A program made the position numbers and the translations under genes. Shown one piece after another: positions 10,565 through 22,535 of a DNA stretch of 64,000 nt (positions are counted from its first letter, which is position 1; each line of letters starts with the position of its first letter). The notes under the pieces were generated by a model, which was not told the origin of the DNA, searched no databases, and was given only the letters and a program-made list of their open reading frames with translations. The stretch comes from Hansfordia pulvinata (Eukaryota; Ascomycota; Sordariomycetes; Xylariales), in NCBI GenBank assembly GCA_006538405.1, contig BJKQ01000004.1, positions 1,302,001 to 1,366,000 on the forward strand, written 5' to 3'.

Positions 10565-13500
10565 ATGTCCAAATCCTGGTCAGCTACCTTGAGGCTGCCC
10601 AAGTCTACACTTCCGTAAGCTCAGGCCCCTGTTCCCGGCGCCGACCTGGGACCCGTAACATCGTGGCCATGGCTGACTGATTGGCTACCAGCCCGAGACC
10701 TCTGCCGCCCCAGCGCGACCACTACATCCAACTGTGCGCCGACAACCTCTATGAGTGGCAGGCCCGGAACCGCCCCGCCGACGACCCGTTTGTTGTCCAC
10801 GATGGACCCCCCTACGCCAATGGCGACCTCCACGTCGGGCACGCCCTGAACAAGATCCTCAAGGACATGATCAACCGCGTCAAGGTCCAGCAGGGCCGCC
10901 GGGTGCACTATGTGCCTGGCTGGGACTGCCATGGCCTGCCGATCGAGCTCAAGGCCCTCGAGAAAGCCAAGTCGACCCGCCTCTCGCCCGTCGAGACCCG
11001 ACGGTCCGCGCAGTCTCTCGCCGCCGACACCGTCCTCAGGCAGATGCAGGGCTTTAAGTCGTACGGCGTCATGGCTGACTGGGAAAACCGCTGGACGACC
11101 ATGGACGCCGCTTTTGAGCTGAGACAGCTGCGCCTGTTCCAGCAGATGGTGAAGAAGGGGCTCATCTACCGCAAGTTCAAGCCCGTCTACTGGTCTCCCT
11201 CCTCCAAAACAGCCCTTGCAGAGGCCGAGCTCGAATACCGCGACGATCACGTCTCCAACACGGCGTGGATCCGGTTTCCCCTAGCCGAGAACTGGCACGA
11301 CTCCCCCGAACTCGACAGCATCCGCCAGCAGCTTCCCGAACGCCTCTGTGCTGTCATCTGGACGACAACCCCGTGGACCTTGCCGGCGAACCAGGCGATC
11401 GGCGTGCATGGCGATCTCAGCTATTGCGTACTACAAACCGGCTCCGAGGGCTTGCTGGTGGCTGAGAGCCGTGTCGACTCCTTCCTCGAGACTCTCAAGA
11501 CCCAATCTTCCGCGGCAGACTTCCGAGTCGTTGCCACCCTCAAGGGGAGCCAGCTTGCCGGGCTCAGGTACACCAACAGGCTCAAAGGCACCACGGCACC
11601 CTCGCAGCCCATAATACACGCCGACTTTGTCTCGGCAGACTCGGGCACCGGCATGGTCCACCTGGCTCCGGGTCACGGCATGGACGACTACCTGGTCTGC
11701 ACGTCGCTGGGGATCCCCGTCACCGCACCGATCGACGACGAGGGGAGGTTCACCAGCCAGGCGTTTCCCGACGACCCCTCTGCGCTGGTGGACGCTCCCT
11801 CAGTTGCCGAGGGCGGCAGCCAGGCTGTTCTGGACCTGCTGAAGGCCCACGGGGACGTCCTGGTCTCGGCAAAGTACACGCACAAGTACCCGTACGACTG
11901 GAGGACGAAGAAGCCCGTCGTGGTGAGGGCCACGGAGCAGTGGTTCGCCGACGTCGCGTGCATCAAGTCGCAGACCCTCGAGGCCCTGAGCCACGTCCGG
12001 TTCATGCCCGACTCGGCCAAGAACCGGCTCGAGAGCTTCGTCAAGGGCCGCAGCGAGTGGTGCATCTCGCGGCAGCGATCCTGGGGCGTCCCCATCCCCG
12101 CCCTGTACGACGAGGACGGCGCCGCCGTGGTGAGCGAGGCTGTCGTCGACCACATCATCTCGGTCATCAGAGAGCGGGGCACGGACGCCTGGTGGTCCGA
12201 TGCCCCGGACGAGCCGGCCTGGATCCCGTCGGGGATGGGCGGGCGGCGGCTCCGTCGCGGTACCGACACCATGGACGTGTGGTTCGACAGCGGCAGCAGC
12301 TGGGCGCAGATGTCCAGGAGGGCCGATGTCTACCTCGAGGGGACGGACCAGCACCGCGGCTGGTTCCAGTCCAGCCTGCTGACCCGGATTGCGTCTGAGC
12401 ACGCGACGGCAGGCGTCCCCGCCGACATCACCGAAGCAGCCTCGGCCCGGGAGAGCGGCGCACCTTTCAAGCAGCTCATCACGCACGGGTTCACGCTGGA
12501 CCTCGACGGCAAGAAGATGTCCAAGTCGCTGGGCAACGTCATGGGCCCGCAGGAGGTCATGGACGGCACGCTGCTCCCGCCCGTGAAGCGCAAGGGCAAG
12601 GCGGCCAAGGGGCTGCCGCCGCACGACGCGCTGGGGCCCGACGCGCTGCGCTTGTGGGTGGCCAGCAGCGACTACACGCGCGACGTCGCGATCGGCGTGC
12701 CCATCCTGCAGTCGGTCCACATTGCCCTCATCAAGTACCGCACCATCCTCAAGATGCTCCTGGGCTCCATGCACGAGGCGGCCCGCCGCGCGCCGCTGAC
12801 CACGGCCGACCACATGGCCCTCGTCCACCTGCAGGACGCCATGGGCGAGGTCGGCCAGGCCTTTGACGGCCACGAGTTCTACCGCGGCGTCAGCGTGCTC
12901 AACCGCTGGGTCACCACGGACCTCTCGGCCTTCTACCTCGAGGGCCTCAAGGACCGCCTGTACTGCGGCGACGGCGGCGGCGTCCTCGAGCCCATCTTCA
13001 TGGGCTTCTGCCGCATGCTGGCCCCCATCACGCCGTTGCTGGTTGCCGAGGCGTGGGAGCATCGGCCGGAGTGGATGAAGCAGGATACGTGAGTCTCAAA
13101 TTCCAAAAACCCTCACAAGACAAAAGAAGACCCTGCTGACCAAACCCCCCCTTTCTCACAGAACCCTCATCAACCCCCTCCACCAGCTGTACGCGGAACC
13201 CCTCTTCGACGCTGGGCGCAAGACCATCGACGACGCCCAGCTGCGCCTCGACATGCCGTGGCTCATGTCGGCCAACACGGCCGTCAAGGCCGCGCTCGAG
13301 GCCGCCCGGCTCGACAAGGCCGTGGGCTCGTCGCTGCAGGGCCGCGTGCGCATCGTCGTCGCTGCGGCCCCTCCCCACCCTCCTCCTGCATCTCCCGGAC
13401 AGGTCGAAGGGGAGCGGGACGTGCCGCCGCCGCCGCCGCCGCCACAGCAGCAGACCCAGCTGCGCGCCGCCCTCGCCCGCCACGCGGCGGACCTGGCGGA

Positions 13501-13900
13501 CCTGTTCGTCGTGTCGCGGGTCGAGCTATCCTTTGAGGGAGAGGAGGAGGAGGAGAAGGGCGCGGGGCCCGCAGGAGGAGGCGCGCAGGGGAACGCCGAC
13601 GAAATGTCCGAGGTCCCGCACGACGCCGAGCGGGACGGCGCTGGCGACTCCGCCGCCCAGTGGCGGTACGTCCGTGCCATCCACGCCCCGACTGCGACCG
13701 CTACCACCACCTCCACCACCACCACAACGACAGGGCCGACCAACAACGGCGGCAGCGGCAGCAGCAGCAGCAGCAGCAAAGTGGGCACCGTGCTGGTGCT
13801 CCCGCCCGAGCAGGCCAAGTGCCCGCGCTGCTGGCGGTACGTGGCGCCTGCGGAGGATGAGCTTTGCGGGCGGTGCGAGGACGTTGTCGCGGGGCAGTGA
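10565..13900 (+). CDS. ISM1: Isoleucyl-tRNA synthetase, mitochondrial
   Basis: Charges mitochondrial tRNA-Ile with isoleucine. I assemble three exons, 10565-10614, 10692-13088 and 13162-13900, giving 1061 residues. The first exon supplies the ATG and a Ser/Arg-rich, acid-free leader (MSKSWSATLRLPKSTLPPRP) that fits a mitochondrial presequence. Class I signature HVGH is at residues 64-67 after the typical DGPPYANG, and the KMSKS loop is at 625-629. The CP1 editing insertion lies between them. The C-terminus keeps the bacterial-type zinc motif CPRC...CGRC. The region before the zinc motif carries Pro-, Thr- and Ser-rich low-complexity inserts coded by CCG, ACC and AGC repeats. Both introns have GT...AG borders and leave the frame intact. 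The length exceeds the bacterial enzyme (about 940 residues) mainly through the presequence and these inserts. Convergent with the kinesin gene. Confidence 0.95.
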
Positions 13901-14621
13901 GCGGGGTTTACCGGATCCTCCGCGTTTCCCAGACGCCTGTCTTACTTTCCGCCGCAGTCTCGCCGGAAGAGGGGTCGCTGGAGATGGGCAGGAAAGAGAT
14001 GGAGAGGAAGAAAAGGGGATAGATGAGCGGGTTGTACGATTTCAGGACTGTAAATCTGTAAAGTGTAAAGGGACAGACACAGAGCGTCCTGTGCCCGTTG
14101 TAAATATACAGCCTACCTACCCATTCGTGGACGTATGGAAAAGCAGCCAGTTCGTGTTCTCAACAATGGCGCGATGTGTTACTCGAGCATGATGTGACAC
14201 GACTGATATCACCTGAGCAACAGTGGCCATTAAGAGAAACCCGTTTCAATTATCTCCAAACACGATAAGAAGCATTTCCCCCACATAACGCCCTTCGCGA
14301 GAGGATAGCACCTCAATAACCTCATGGCCCATTCTCGGAGAATAACAAATACATGGCTTCCCCGACCCCAGAGCCATTGCCCTGGGGCAAACCATCTTCA
14401 ATGCATGCTACTTCAAGTTGGGTATAAACGAACGAGTCCGAACAAAGAAGCAGAAGCAACAAGCCCGGACGCAACAGAATGGGGTATTTGTGAACAAGAA
14501 GCAAAACCAAAACGCCCGTACTCTTTCGTCGCCCTCTCCAATTCGCCCTCCCTATACGTGGACATTGTCCTGCGCGTCTTGGCCCCATCCGGCCCCTCTC
14601 GTGGTGCCTTGCCAAACAGAA
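13901..14621. other. Convergent 3' intergenic region
   Basis: The 721 bp between the stops of IleRS (+) and kinesin-5 (-). I see 3' UTR-like AT-richer sequence and a CCTACCTACCC unit near 14112, but no gene. Confidence 0.5.
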
Positions 14622-17600
14622 TCAGTTCAGCCGCGGGCTTTTGCGCCGCGAGACGCTCTGCGAGAACACCTCTGGCCCATGGCCCGGGAGCACGGCAGCG
14701 AGGGCGGTGGTCGTTGTGTCCAGACCGTCATCCTTGGTGAACATGGGAGGCATGTTCTCGCGGCCCTCGGCCACAGCGGCAGGCTTCTTGGCGTATACAT
14801 GGCCCGTCGTGGATGTCGTGTGAGGCGGGATCATGCCGATCCTGCTCTTTTTAAGCGGCGGCATGGCTCCGTCGTCTCTGCTCTGGTTGTTGACGCTGCT
14901 GTTGAGGGCGTTGTTCTTGTCGGCGGCGCTAGCACTGAATCCATGGAAGGTGGCGTTAGCTCGCGGGTCCAAGTTGGATGTAGTATTTGTGGCATGGCCG
15001 CCGGCTCCGGGTCCGGGTCCGGGTCCAGCAGTGGCGGCGGTGACGGTGCTAACATTTGGACTCATCTCGCGCAGGCCGCCGCCCAGGTTGGGGGCTGGGA
15101 GGCCCAGCTTCAGAGATCGGCCGAGCGGGGGGAAGCACTGCTCCGAGGCGTACGGACGAACGGGCGACCTGTTCTCCTTAAGGGGCGAGTCGGCGTCGCA
15201 GAAGACCTGGTTCTGCCTCTTGCTGGGGGACGCGTGGTTCGGCCTCGACGCAGCCAGGACCTCTCGCGTGCGTGTCCTCGGCAGCTCTGTCGGGTAGTCC
15301 CAGGCCGTCTTCTGGGGGGTTTCGCCCGTTGGCTGGTATTCCTCGAGGGCGGTCGCGTCGATGTGATCGCGCAGGGCGGCCAGGGGCGCGCAGGTGTCAG
15401 ACGGGAGGGGCTCCAGGGCATCCGCGGCGGCTGAGACGTCCTCGGCAATGTTGGTGCCGAGGTCTTGCACGCGGGAAAAGGTCGTGTCAAAGTGCTCTCC
15501 GATGGCATTGTAGGACTCGTGAACGGTGGCGTCGAGGCCGGCGACGGCGGTGGTGTGGCGCTCGTGATGCGAGGCGTTCTCGGAGCGCGCGCGCGTCACA
15601 AAGTCGTCGAGAGAGGCCATCTTGTCCTGGAGGTGGCGCATCTGCTCGTCGACAACGCGCACCGTCTCGGCGTGCACGGAGCGTGTCGTGTTCTGGATCG
15701 AGGTGCTGTGCTGCTCGGCGATCTGTAGGCTTGTCAGTACTCCGCCCCTTCTTTCTTCCCCTTCGCTCCGCTTCGAGGCGGGTCGCGCATTGCCATCATG
15801 CAGCGGCGACTTGGATATAGGTGTCAGACTTACCGTCCAGTCGTCCTCCAACTTCGCCTTGAGTGCGGTGCGCGACTGCGTCACCTCGCTCACGAACTCG
15901 TCCTCGCGTTCGCACCAGGCGTCCATGCCGGCATCGTACTGTGCTACGCGACCCTGGTAGGCCGAGTTACCGTCGCCAACGTCCTCCTGCAGGGCTGCAG
16001 CGCGCTCTGCCCAACGCGACTCTTGCACGTCAGCTTGCGCGTTGACGAGCGCCGTGATCTGCGCCAGGAGCGTCTGTCGTTCACGCGCGGCGTGGTGGCG
16101 CTCTTCGCTCACCACATCGCGCACTCGGGCTGCGACGGCTTCATTGTGGCGCACCAGCGTCTCGCCTGCCGCTTGCAGGTCGCTGCGCAGCGAGTTGGAC
16201 TCCTGGCGCTGGGTCTCGATGTGCTGCTGCAAGTCGTCAAATGTGGCCTTGAAGTCGCGTCCCAGCGACTCGTACGATTGGTGCAGCTGGCCGTGGAACG
16301 TGTTGAGCTCGCTCAGCACGTCCTGTGAGATGCGTTCTGCTGCCGAGGCGATGCTCTGCAGGCTGTCGCCCACCTTGTCCTTGATGTCGTCGCGAACGAG
16401 CTTGATCTCCTCTAGCACCTCGTCCATCTCGGACTTGGACGATTCCTTCTGCTCCATCAGCTCCGTCTTGGACTGCGTGAAGCGCTCCAGGTTCTGGTCC
16501 AGGAACGCCTGCGTCGAAGCCAGCTTCTGCAGCTCTCCCTCCACAAACGACTGCATCCGGTCGGCAATGGCCACAATGTGCTGCGCCTGCTCGCCGCGGA
16601 ACGTCTCGATTCGGTTCTCGACCGTCGAAGTCACGTCGGAAACGTGGGTCTGCGCCGTGCTCCAATTGTCGCGGTTCGTCGACTGGAGGTCGGACTTGCG
16701 CTTGTTCTTCTTGCGCAGGCCGCCCACGTGGTCCACGGTCTGCCGGAGAGTGCTGATAAGCTGACCCCCGATGGCGTGCAGCTCATCCTCGGTCTTCTCG
16801 TGGGCCTGGCGCAGCTGCGTCTCCTCGGAGAGCATCTTGCGCGTCGCGCCAAGGACCAACTCGGTCTGATCCAACACGCCACGCGTGTTTTCGAGCTGCG
16901 ACCGCGTGGCCTCGTGGTCCTTCTTCAGGCCCATAAAGTTCGAGGTGAGAGAGAAGAGCTCCTGGACCTTGTTGCGCAGGTTGGACTCGATGTTCTCGAT
17001 CTTGGCGGCCTGCTCCTCGTTCTGGATCCGTCGCGACTCGCTGGTCTGCGTCATGTCCTCGTAGCTCTCGTTGGACAGGTAGACGCCGTTGCGCTGGCGG
17101 GTGGCGATCAGCTCGCTCTTCAGGCGCTCGATCTCATGGGCAAACTCGCGAAGCAGTGTCTTCTTGTTGATCATCTGGTTCATCTGCGGCATGTTGCGGA
17201 TGTTCTTGGCGCGGAACGCGTAGTCGAGGGTGGAGATGGTCTCTTCCAAGTTGCTCTTGGCCGGCGACACGGTGGCAATGATGCACGTCTTGGTGCGCCC
17301 GCCCAGTGAGTCTTGCAGCAGGCGCGTGAGCTTGGACTCGCGGTACGGAATGTGGGCGTTGCGGTCGACAAGGGCGTTGATGACGCGGCCCAGGGTCAGC
17401 AGACTCTTGTTGATCAAGCCGGCCTCGGCGGCGCGCTTGTTCTCGGCGCCAGAGCGCTGGATGTTCTCACTGCCAGCCAGATCGACCAGGTTGAGCTTGC
17501 CGGCGCTGACGTAGTCCTCGCCGTCCTCTCCCTTGCGCTTGGTGGCCACGGTGATGGTGAAGATGGTGTGGCTGCGGCTGCTGAGGTCGTTGCACTTGGT

Positions 17601-18557
17601 GGCGGCAACTTGGCGCTTGAGACTGCCTGACTGCAGAATCCGGATGCCGTCCGACGCCGACTTGATGTAGCTCTCCTCCATGCCCTGAACCATGGTGGTG
17701 GAGTGGCCGCGCTTGGAGGTGTCGTCGTAGATCTTGAGCTTGGTGTTCTCTTCGCCCGTGATGAGGTCGCGCAGCTCTTCGTTGTAGAGCTCGATGAAGG
17801 AGCAGCGCACGAGGCTTTCGGTCTCGTCGGCCTCCAGGCGCTTGAAAAGCGAGTGCAGCACGCGTGGGATGATGCCGGCTTCGTCGGAGAGCAGGCCGAG
17901 CGTCTCGTTCATGTCGCCCGACATGGTGTACGTCTTGCCGGTGCCGGTCTGGCCGTAGGCGAAGATGGTGCAGTTGAAGCCGCCGAGCATCTCCTCGAGA
18001 ATGGGGTTGACGACATCGTCGTAGATCATGCGCTGGTCGGCGGCCTGGGAGAAGACGCGGTCGAAGTTGTACGTCTTGTTGGACAGGGCGCTGGGGCCCA
18101 TGGACAGCTCGACCAGCTTGCCCTGGGCGCCCTCGGTCTCGACGACGACGGCGCTGTTCTCGCGAACCTCGCGCTCGTTACGGCCGCGGCAGCGCACCAC
18201 AACGTTAATGTTGGTTTCCTCGCGCGGGTCCACGTCGAAGTCGCGCTCCTTGCGCTTGCCCCCGACGGCAGCGGCGGACGAGGCCAGCGAGTCGGCAGGC
18301 GACGGCGCGGCCGTGCGGTCTATACGGGCCGCGATGGCGGCATGGTGGTTCAGTGGCTGGCGAAGCGACGAGGATCTTGCGTGGCCTGGCCGGGTCGCGG
18401 GGGTCGCGGAGGTGCGGGTGCTCGTGGAAGAGGGGGCGCGCGTGCCTGACGAAGAGGGTGCACGTGTGCTGGCCGACGAGGGAGCGCGCGTCGATGTGTT
18501 GGCGCGCGCACCGGCGGCGAGGGACGGCCTCTGGCTCCGGGTGGAGCGGCTCTGCAT
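14622..18557 (-). CDS. bimC: Kinesin-5 (BimC/Cin8/Eg5) spindle motor
   Basis: Plus-end-directed homotetrameric motor that slides antiparallel microtubules apart in the mitotic spindle. The uninterrupted frame codes 1311 residues. A Ser/Thr/Arg-rich head with RAPSS repeats (about 23-52) precedes the motor domain (about 115-460). Visible motor motifs are the P-loop GQTGTGKT (202-209), switch I NDLSSRSH (323-330) and switch II DLAGSE (359-364). A long coiled coil follows. The tail holds a BimC-box-like segment, PTGETPQKTAWDYP, with the TP site that CDK1 phosphorylates in this family, and ends in a basic RRKSPRLN. A probable intron at 15723-15833 (GTAAGT...CTACAG, 111 bp) keeps the frame open; spliced, the protein is 1274 residues. 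The retained insert (TVSLTPISKSPLHD and following) breaks the coiled coil and is unlike its surroundings, so splicing is likely. Confidence 0.95.
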   Translation of the reverse strand: MQSRSTRSQRPSLAAGARANTSTRAPSSASTRAPSSSGTRAPSSTSTRTSATPATRPGHARSSSLRQPLNHHAAIAARIDRTAAPSPADSLASSAAAVGGKRKERDFDVDPREETNINVVVRCRGRNEREVRENSAVVVETEGAQGKLVELSMGPSALSNKTYNFDRVFSQAADQRMIYDDVVNPILEEMLGGFNCTIFAYGQTGTGKTYTMSGDMNETLGLLSDEAGIIPRVLHSLFKRLEADETESLVRCSFIELYNEELRDLITGEENTKLKIYDDTSKRGHSTTMVQGMEESYIKSASDGIRILQSGSLKRQVAATKCNDLSSRSHTIFTITVATKRKGEDGEDYVSAGKLNLVDLAGSENIQRSGAENKRAAEAGLINKSLLTLGRVINALVDRNAHIPYRESKLTRLLQDSLGGRTKTCIIATVSPAKSNLEETISTLDYAFRAKNIRNMPQMNQMINKKTLLREFAHEIERLKSELIATRQRNGVYLSNESYEDMTQTSESRRIQNEEQAAKIENIESNLRNKVQELFSLTSNFMGLKKDHEATRSQLENTRGVLDQTELVLGATRKMLSEETQLRQAHEKTEDELHAIGGQLISTLRQTVDHVGGLRKKNKRKSDLQSTNRDNWSTAQTHVSDVTSTVENRIETFRGEQAQHIVAIADRMQSFVEGELQKLASTQAFLDQNLERFTQSKTELMEQKESSKSEMDEVLEEIKLVRDDIKDKVGDSLQSIASAAERISQDVLSELNTFHGQLHQSYESLGRDFKATFDDLQQHIETQRQESNSLRSDLQAAGETLVRHNEAVAARVRDVVSEERHHAARERQTLLAQITALVNAQADVQESRWAERAAALQEDVGDGNSAYQGRVAQYDAGMDAWCEREDEFVSEVTQSRTALKAKLEDDWTVSLTPISKSPLHDGNARPASKRSEGEERRGGVLTSLQIAEQHSTSIQNTTRSVHAETVRVVDEQMRHLQDKMASLDDFVTRARSENASHHERHTTAVAGLDATVHESYNAIGEHFDTTFSRVQDLGTNIAEDVSAAADALEPLPSDTCAPLAALRDHIDATALEEYQPTGETPQKTAWDYPTELPRTRTREVLAASRPNHASPSKRQNQVFCDADSPLKENRSPVRPYASEQCFPPLGRSLKLGLPAPNLGGGLREMSPNVSTVTAATAGPGPGPGAGGHATNTTSNLDPRANATFHGFSASAADKNNALNSSVNNQSRDDGAMPPLKKSRIGMIPPHTTSTTGHVYAKKPAAVAEGRENMPPMFTKDDGLDTTTTALAAVLPGHGPEVFSQSVSRRKSPRLN

Positions 18558-20416
18558 GGCGACGCGTCTCTGTCGCGGCGAGGTTGATAGTGATGAGGAC
18601 GAACGTGTCGGTGGAGAGCTTGAACTGCTATTCGGGCTGGCAGGGCGGGATGGTGTCAGACGGACGCTTGCTCATGGATGGCCAATCAGTCACGGAAAAT
18701 GTAGGGCGTGGGTGTCTATCTTGAATTCAAACAAACGAAGGCCTCGCAAAATAAGGTATGTGTTGGTGTATGTGTATGTGTAGTGGGATGTTCGTGTGGG
18801 AGGCAGGCGGTGGAAGTGGACGAGCCGGGGTACGGGAGTAGCGATAGGTACGGAGTACTCGTAGAGTGATCAGGTAATCGGGGTTGTGCTTTGTCCTGGC
18901 GTTGACGCCCATGTACCTAACAGGCCAAGTGTGTGTGCACAGGTACTCGTAAGTGGAGGGGAAATGTTCCAAGCCGAATTAATGAGAGTACCTACCTGTA
19001 CTCGTAACGTGGTGACCGTGCTGTTGGTAACGTGCCGGGTGCCGGTGTTGACCTGGGTTCCGTTGCTTGTTGACGGTGCGTTGGTGGCGAGAGACAACAG
19101 GGCTGGGGGCAAGAACATGGAGAGGCTTGGGAACACACGGAAGCTACACCAGGGCGCGGTGTGAGCATCAGCCGAGTGGGTCACCGCAACATCGAGTACA
19201 AATATAAACATTGCTGGACCGATTGGGAAAGAATGCACAAGCCAGCCCATTAATCTGCTTGGCAGCTGGCACTAGCGGTTGTCCCAGCAACTGCAATCCA
19301 GTCATGTACGAGTACGAGTACCCAGCTGATCCTTGTACTCCGTACTCGTCCCTCATTCTCGCCGCCAAGCAGCACATCGCCTAATCCGATCTCGGACTGG
19401 GGCCGTCTCGACTTCGTGTGTCGTCACATGTGACAACGCCAAGTTGCAGACACGGGAGCTCAACCGTTTATTTTACCGTTTCACTCACGGATCTGCTTAG
19501 GCCTGCTTCTGAGGCACGAGCGTGCGGGTCGGATGACGTTGCGCGCAGAGGCCAACATCGTCAGGTGCAGCTATCCGTACATCCACTGCAGCCTTACGAG
19601 CATGGACGGTTTGTAAGGATACCTTGAGTGCAACGCCTGGCCGCAGAGACGCATTTCGAGGCGGCTTCTGCGAGTAGATGGGCTCAAGCTCCCCAACCAG
19701 GATTTGACCCTGATCCCGTCTCGAGAGCATAGCAGACCTCCTCTGGACCGGGTTTACCAAGAGTCTATTTGCGACCAGAAGCGGGCAGCCCCAGATTCGA
19801 AAGTGAGGAAGCGGGGGATGAGGGGCAGTGCCCCCTACAGTAATAAATGACCCGCCGGGAGACGCAGTCTGGGAGGTGCCTGAGGTACCCATACGGATTA
19901 CGATACAGGGTTCGGTACTCCGTAATGGCGTCGGGTGGTTAATGGTGGCAGCTGATCAGGGCGCGCGGGCGCTCAGCTCCACCCCGCGCTCCGTTCCGAT
20001 GACCTCGCCTGGAACGCCGACGATGCCCGTCGTCCTGCTTCCTCTCCTGCCACATCCCATTCTTCTCAGTCTCACCCGCGCGCCCTCCCGCTCGTCTACG
20101 CTCGCGAATTCACCGCCTCAGCGTTTCGGGATTCGGAGCTGGCCGAAGGCATCATCGGTCTGACGGAGCATCCCGTTGGAAATGCGCATCTAGTGGCTTA
20201 CACCTCCGTGTCCCACCTGGGGCCTCCATCTCTGCACATCCACCTGGACCAACGATTCCGTTGCAGTACCTCTATGGCTATGACGACGATATTCCCTTCG
20301 ATGCGCATCGAAGCCCAGTAGTCTGTCGCCGACTCGCAACCCTGTCTCGCCACCGGCCTCCGGAGATACGACCCCCCGAACTTGCGCCAAGACAAGCCTG
20401 CTTATAGCAAACGACC
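18558..20416. promoter_or_regulatory. Divergent intergenic region, octamer-rich
   Basis: The 1.86 kb between the kinesin-5 start (-) and the UPF0183 gene start (+). Exact octamers occur at 18856, 18944, 18999, 19307 and 19313, and TACTCCGTA/TACGGAGTA at 18849, 19336 and 19916. CCTACCTG adjoins the 18999 copy. A pol III B-box-like GGGTCAAATCC lies on the minus strand near 19700, but no tRNA folds around it. No gene is supported. Confidence 0.55.
18849..18863. repeat. Composite motif TACGGAGTACTCGTA, second copy
   Basis: Identical to the 15-mer at 883-897, about 18 kb away, in the upstream region of the kinesin gene. Confidence 0.6.
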
Positions 20417-22082
20417 ATGACCCTCTTCACTGCTTCGCTGCACCCCAATGTTGGCCTTGGGTTCCTCGGTGAGTCTGCCTGCTCGCTCCTGTTGGGGCTC
20501 CCTCTCCTCTCTTTTACTTTTACTTTACGGAACACGAACGTGCTGACCCCCTCTCGGCGCAGTCCTCGGCGCCTCCCTCCACGATGTCCTGACCCGGCTC
20601 AAGGCCGAGCCCCAACGCTTCCCCAAGCTCGACCTCGCCTACTCGCCCCAACTTCCTGTCACCGAACCCGTCGTTCTCTCTCTTTCGGCCAACGGCCTTC
20701 GTCTGCGCTTCGATGGCCCCGAGCAGCGTTTGCGGCTCATAGAAGTCGTCGACTTCACAAGGAGTCGCATCACCTACCAGGATAAGGACCTGGTCAAGCC
20801 GCCCGGCGCAAACCCCGTTCCCAACTCCGATGCGGCCGCTACCGGGCCTGCTTTCAAGAACGTATACCACCGGCTCTTCGGCCCTACGTATGCGGGCGAA
20901 TACATACCCCCTCCCGACGGCGACTCCTCCAACCCCGGTACTTACATTCTCTCCTATCCCGGGGTCGCCTTCAGCTTTCCCCTGCACCAGTCGGCCTACT
21001 CCGCAGACAAGGATGTCGTCAACCTTCTGTCTTCGTCTGCCAGCCAGACCGCAGTATCTCTCGCAATCTTCAGCGGCAAGTCCTGGGCCGACGCCCGCGA
21101 CACTCTGTGGTCGGAGGTCCTGCCCTCCATCAAATCGTCTTCTCTCTACTCCAAGAGCAAAGACATTGTCCCGGATGAGATTTCACTCGTCAAGATCCAT
21201 GGTGCCGGGAAGCTGCAGCTCTTCAAGAAGTGGACCAACCTGTCCTTCTGGATCAGGCTGGGAGAAACTACACCGCAAGAGTTGGTTGCCGAACTCGGCC
21301 CGCCAGACGCCATATATCGCAAGAATGACCAGAGGATGTACATCCACAAGACCCGCGCTGCGAGCCACAGCAGATCTCGGTCCAATGCCGGTGACTACAG
21401 GAGGCCTGGCGAGTTGACCGATACCGACCAATCGTCGGCTAACACGGCCTCCGACGACTCGGATGATGAGGCACTTGACCATGACTTCGCCGGCAATGTG
21501 TCGGGGGAGTGTTTTTACAACTACTTTTACCTCGGTTTCGATATTCTAGTCTCGAAACCCGGGCAGCCCTCGCGGGTGCCGCCGTCCCAGACCAACTCAA
21601 GTGGCACCGACCATCTGCAAGGCGATGCGACTCTGAAGAACGGGACGGCCAACCGTCTTGTTACGACCAAGATCGTGCTACATTCCAACGTACCGGGGTC
21701 ATATCCGTTCAACCGCCATCGTCGCTGCCGTTGGGAGGTTGCTTACCTGCTGTCCGATCCGGAGCTCCCGGCCACCTCGGAGGCACAATTCAACGACCTG
21801 GAGGAGCGCCTGCGGGAGGAGTGGCAGAGCACATACGCCTCGGAAGATGAGGCTCGATACCGGCAGCGTGGCATGGTGCTTAACCGCGGCTGGGGCGACA
21901 GCCCTGGCAGCAGCTGCGAGCTGTTGGGCGGCTGGGAGGACAATGCGCCTGGTGCCGCCGCCGCTGGTGGGGCCAAGAAATTCGGCGGCAGCGAGGATTC
22001 TACCACCACGCTCTACGGATTCCCTGGCCTGGTTTTTGAAGTGCTCAAGAACGGGTTTGTGAGTGCGGTCACGGTATTCTAG
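20417..22082 (+). CDS. UPF0183/PHAF1-like protein
   Basis: A homologue of the UPF0183 family; the human member PHAF1 (C16orf70) forms a complex with BCAS3 at phagophores during autophagy. Two exons, 20417-20468 and 20563-22082, give 523 residues. The first exon codes MTLFTASLHPNVGLGFL and the splice restores the family start NVGLGFLVLGASLHDVLTRL, which supports the intron (GTGAGT...GCGCAG, 94 bp). The family core continues with NGLRLRFDGPEQRLRLIEV, a Gly/Tyr-rich YHRLFGPTYAGEY segment and FWIRLGETTPQELVAELGPPDAIYRK. A Ser/Asp-rich disordered insert (about residues 285-330) splits the domain before FYNYFYLGFDILVS, and fungal members commonly carry such inserts. The C-terminal half ends in a hydrophobic FPGLVFEVLKNG strand. 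The role in fungi is inferred from animals only. Convergent with the beta-propeller gene. Confidence 0.9.
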
Positions 22083-22535
22083 GGTTTATCAGGGGGCGTT
22101 TGGGTGTTATCGGCTCGTGTATGACGCATTGTTTTTGGGACTTCCTGGCGATTCTGTGTACGAGTCCATAAACTCCACGGTCAATAAGCAAATTTTCCCT
22201 GATGGCAGTGTGCCTCGTCGTGCGTGGGGCTTCTATAACCAACAACAACATACAATAATGAGGTTACACTGTTCTCAAGCGGTAAGCGTCGATCCCTTCC
22301 TCCCGTCACAACCAACACGCACTCACAACATACGTTTTGAGGAAGGAAGTCAAAGTAGTCAAAGTATCATTTGACTCAATATTTGTCTAGGTAAAAAGCT
22401 ATATCAAACGGAGCCGAAGAAGTCGACAAGAATGGAAGGGTATAGAGGTCGAGCAGCTGCGGTGCTGCAGGGGAGAAGATTGACCAACACCCCGACGCAA
22501 AACGAAGGTCTCCCTCCCACAAGCCGCCACTCTAC
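22083..22535. other. Convergent 3' intergenic region
   Basis: The 453 bp between the stops of the UPF0183 gene (+) and the beta-propeller gene (-). AT-richer, 3' UTR-like, with a short TCAAAGTAGTCAAAGTATCA direct repeat near 22350. No gene is seen. Confidence 0.5.

Noticed and set aside
11800..13062. Open frame of 420 codons opposite the IleRS gene
   Set aside because: Antisense shadow of a GC3-biased coding region; low-complexity His/Ala/Val-rich product.
10681..13092. IleRS starting at the TTG of position 10681
   Set aside because: The TTG lies in an intron; an ATG exon at 10565-10614 joins in frame at 10692 and supplies a presequence.
19640..19800. tRNA-like sequence on the minus strand with a B-box-like GGGTCAAATCC
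   Set aside because: A T-arm can be drawn, but no matching acceptor stem or A box is found at the right distance.
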